Assembly: GCA_937858255.1 (NCBI GenBank)
Contig: CALLZQ010000515.1
Location: 1-6,836, forward strand
Direction: 5' to 3'
From: an uncultured Tabrizicola sp.
Lineage (GTDB): Bacteria; Pseudomonadota; Alphaproteobacteria; Rhodobacterales; Rhodobacteraceae
DNA length: 6,836 nucleotides
Under the pieces are notes generated by a model, which saw only the letters and a program-made list of their open reading frames with translations, was not told the DNA's origin and did no database searches. A program made the translations under genes and the position numbers. The stretch's first letter is position 1; each line of letters starts with the position of its first letter. This document shows, piece after piece, positions 6,432 to 6,836 of the stretch.

Positions 6432-6836
6432 GGAGCGCCTCCATCAGCTTGGCATTGGTGCCGTCAATGTCACGGTTGAACTCGGTCAGCGAAAAGCGCG
6501 CCTCGCGGATTACCGGCTGAAACCGGTTTTCCTCGACCGCCTCCAATGCCGCGTCATAGTCATCGCGGCCGATCGGCTTCCACTTCACGATGTCGCCGGG
6601 CCGGAAGAGGCACATCTCTTCGGTCAGGTAGCTGACCTTCTGGTTCGGGTCATAGATCGGCATCGGCGTGATGCCGAACATCTGATAGCCCCCCGCGCCG
6701 CGTACCGAATAGATGCAGGAGAAACACCCGCCATATCCGACCGTCAGCTTGGGCGTATCGGTGCGGGGGCGGAGGTACTTTGGCACCTCAATCTGCCGTT
6801 GCCGTTCCACCATTTGATAAAGGAAGGGCAGCCCCG
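6421..6836 (-). CDS. pxpB: PxpB/KipI-like carboxyltransferase subunit (allophanate hydrolase subunit 1 family), C-terminal part; 5' end beyond right edge
   Basis: The visible 137 codons are the C-terminal part of a CT_C_D-type protein that pairs with PxpC. An ATG at 6813 is possible, but the frame stays open to the edge and reads GLPFLYQ just before it, matching the PGF-x-YL block that precedes this region in PxpB proteins. I therefore treat the gene as cut by the window. Next come YGGCFSCIYSVRGAGGYQMF, GITPMPIYDP and FRPGDIVKWKPI, matching the family blocks GG-x-x-x-GIYP-x-x-x-PGGW, G-x-TP-x-x-x-FDP and PGD-x-x-x-F-x-P. Unusual points are a C-F-S-C in place of the usual QTG/GIYP residues and about 42 residues after the point where PxpB proteins normally end. 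It may therefore belong to a different carboxyltransferase subgroup. It ends at TAA (6423-6421) inside the start of pxpC. Confidence 0.85.
   Translation of the reverse strand, partial: GLPFLYQMVERQRQIEVPKYLRPRTDTPKLTVGYGGCFSCIYSVRGAGGYQMFGITPMPIYDPNQKVSYLTEEMCLFRPGDIVKWKPIGRDDYDAALEAVEENRFQPVIREARFSLTEFNRDIDGTNAKLMEALHGR

Noticed and set aside
5406..6479. A 357-codon plus-strand open frame opposite pxpC
   Set aside because: It is an antisense shadow; the minus-strand PxpC motifs are unambiguous.

Overview
This is a GC-rich catabolic locus, most likely from an alphaproteobacterium. A Rhodobacterales relative is my guess from composition, codon use and gene content, not from a marker gene. Almost the whole window is protein-coding. 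No rRNA, tRNA, CRISPR array or insertion sequence was seen, and no gene-free stretch exceeds 300 bases; the longest is 263 bp.

Layout. (1) Bases 4164 down to 1, minus strand, hold a tightly packed operon. A hydantoinase B-type subunit (hyuB) is followed after 13 bp by a hydantoinase A-type subunit (hyuA). hyuA overlaps by one base (TGATG) the start of a LivG-type branched-chain amino acid ABC transporter ATPase, which runs off the left edge. (2) Bases 4165-4427 are a divergent control region with three copies of an 8-mer (GGCGCAAA or its complement), two copies of a 12-bp palindrome 41 bp apart, and GC-rich hairpins. (3) Bases 4428-5381, plus strand, encode an AraC-family regulator, the obvious candidate to control the divergent operon. 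(4) Bases 5463-6836, minus strand, converge on the regulator. They encode a PxpB/KipI-like subunit (cut by the right edge) and a PxpC/KipA-like subunit with an 11-bp overlap, the two halves of a biotin-dependent-carboxyltransferase/5-oxoprolinase-type enzyme.

How the genes may work together (inference). HyuAB enzymes use ATP to open cyclic amides (hydantoins, 5-oxoproline, lactams such as caprolactam) or carboxylate ketones. PxpBC proteins act in an unrelated ATP-dependent 5-oxoproline, urea or allophanate-type chemistry. The LivG-type transporter would import the substrate and the AraC protein would sense it. The substrate cannot be read from the sequence.

The most notable point is an in-frame TAG (3121-3123) at codon 348 of the 594-codon hyuB frame. 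Family motifs are intact on both sides and there is no frameshift. hyuB is therefore a very recently broken gene, a read-through gene or a single-base sequencing error.
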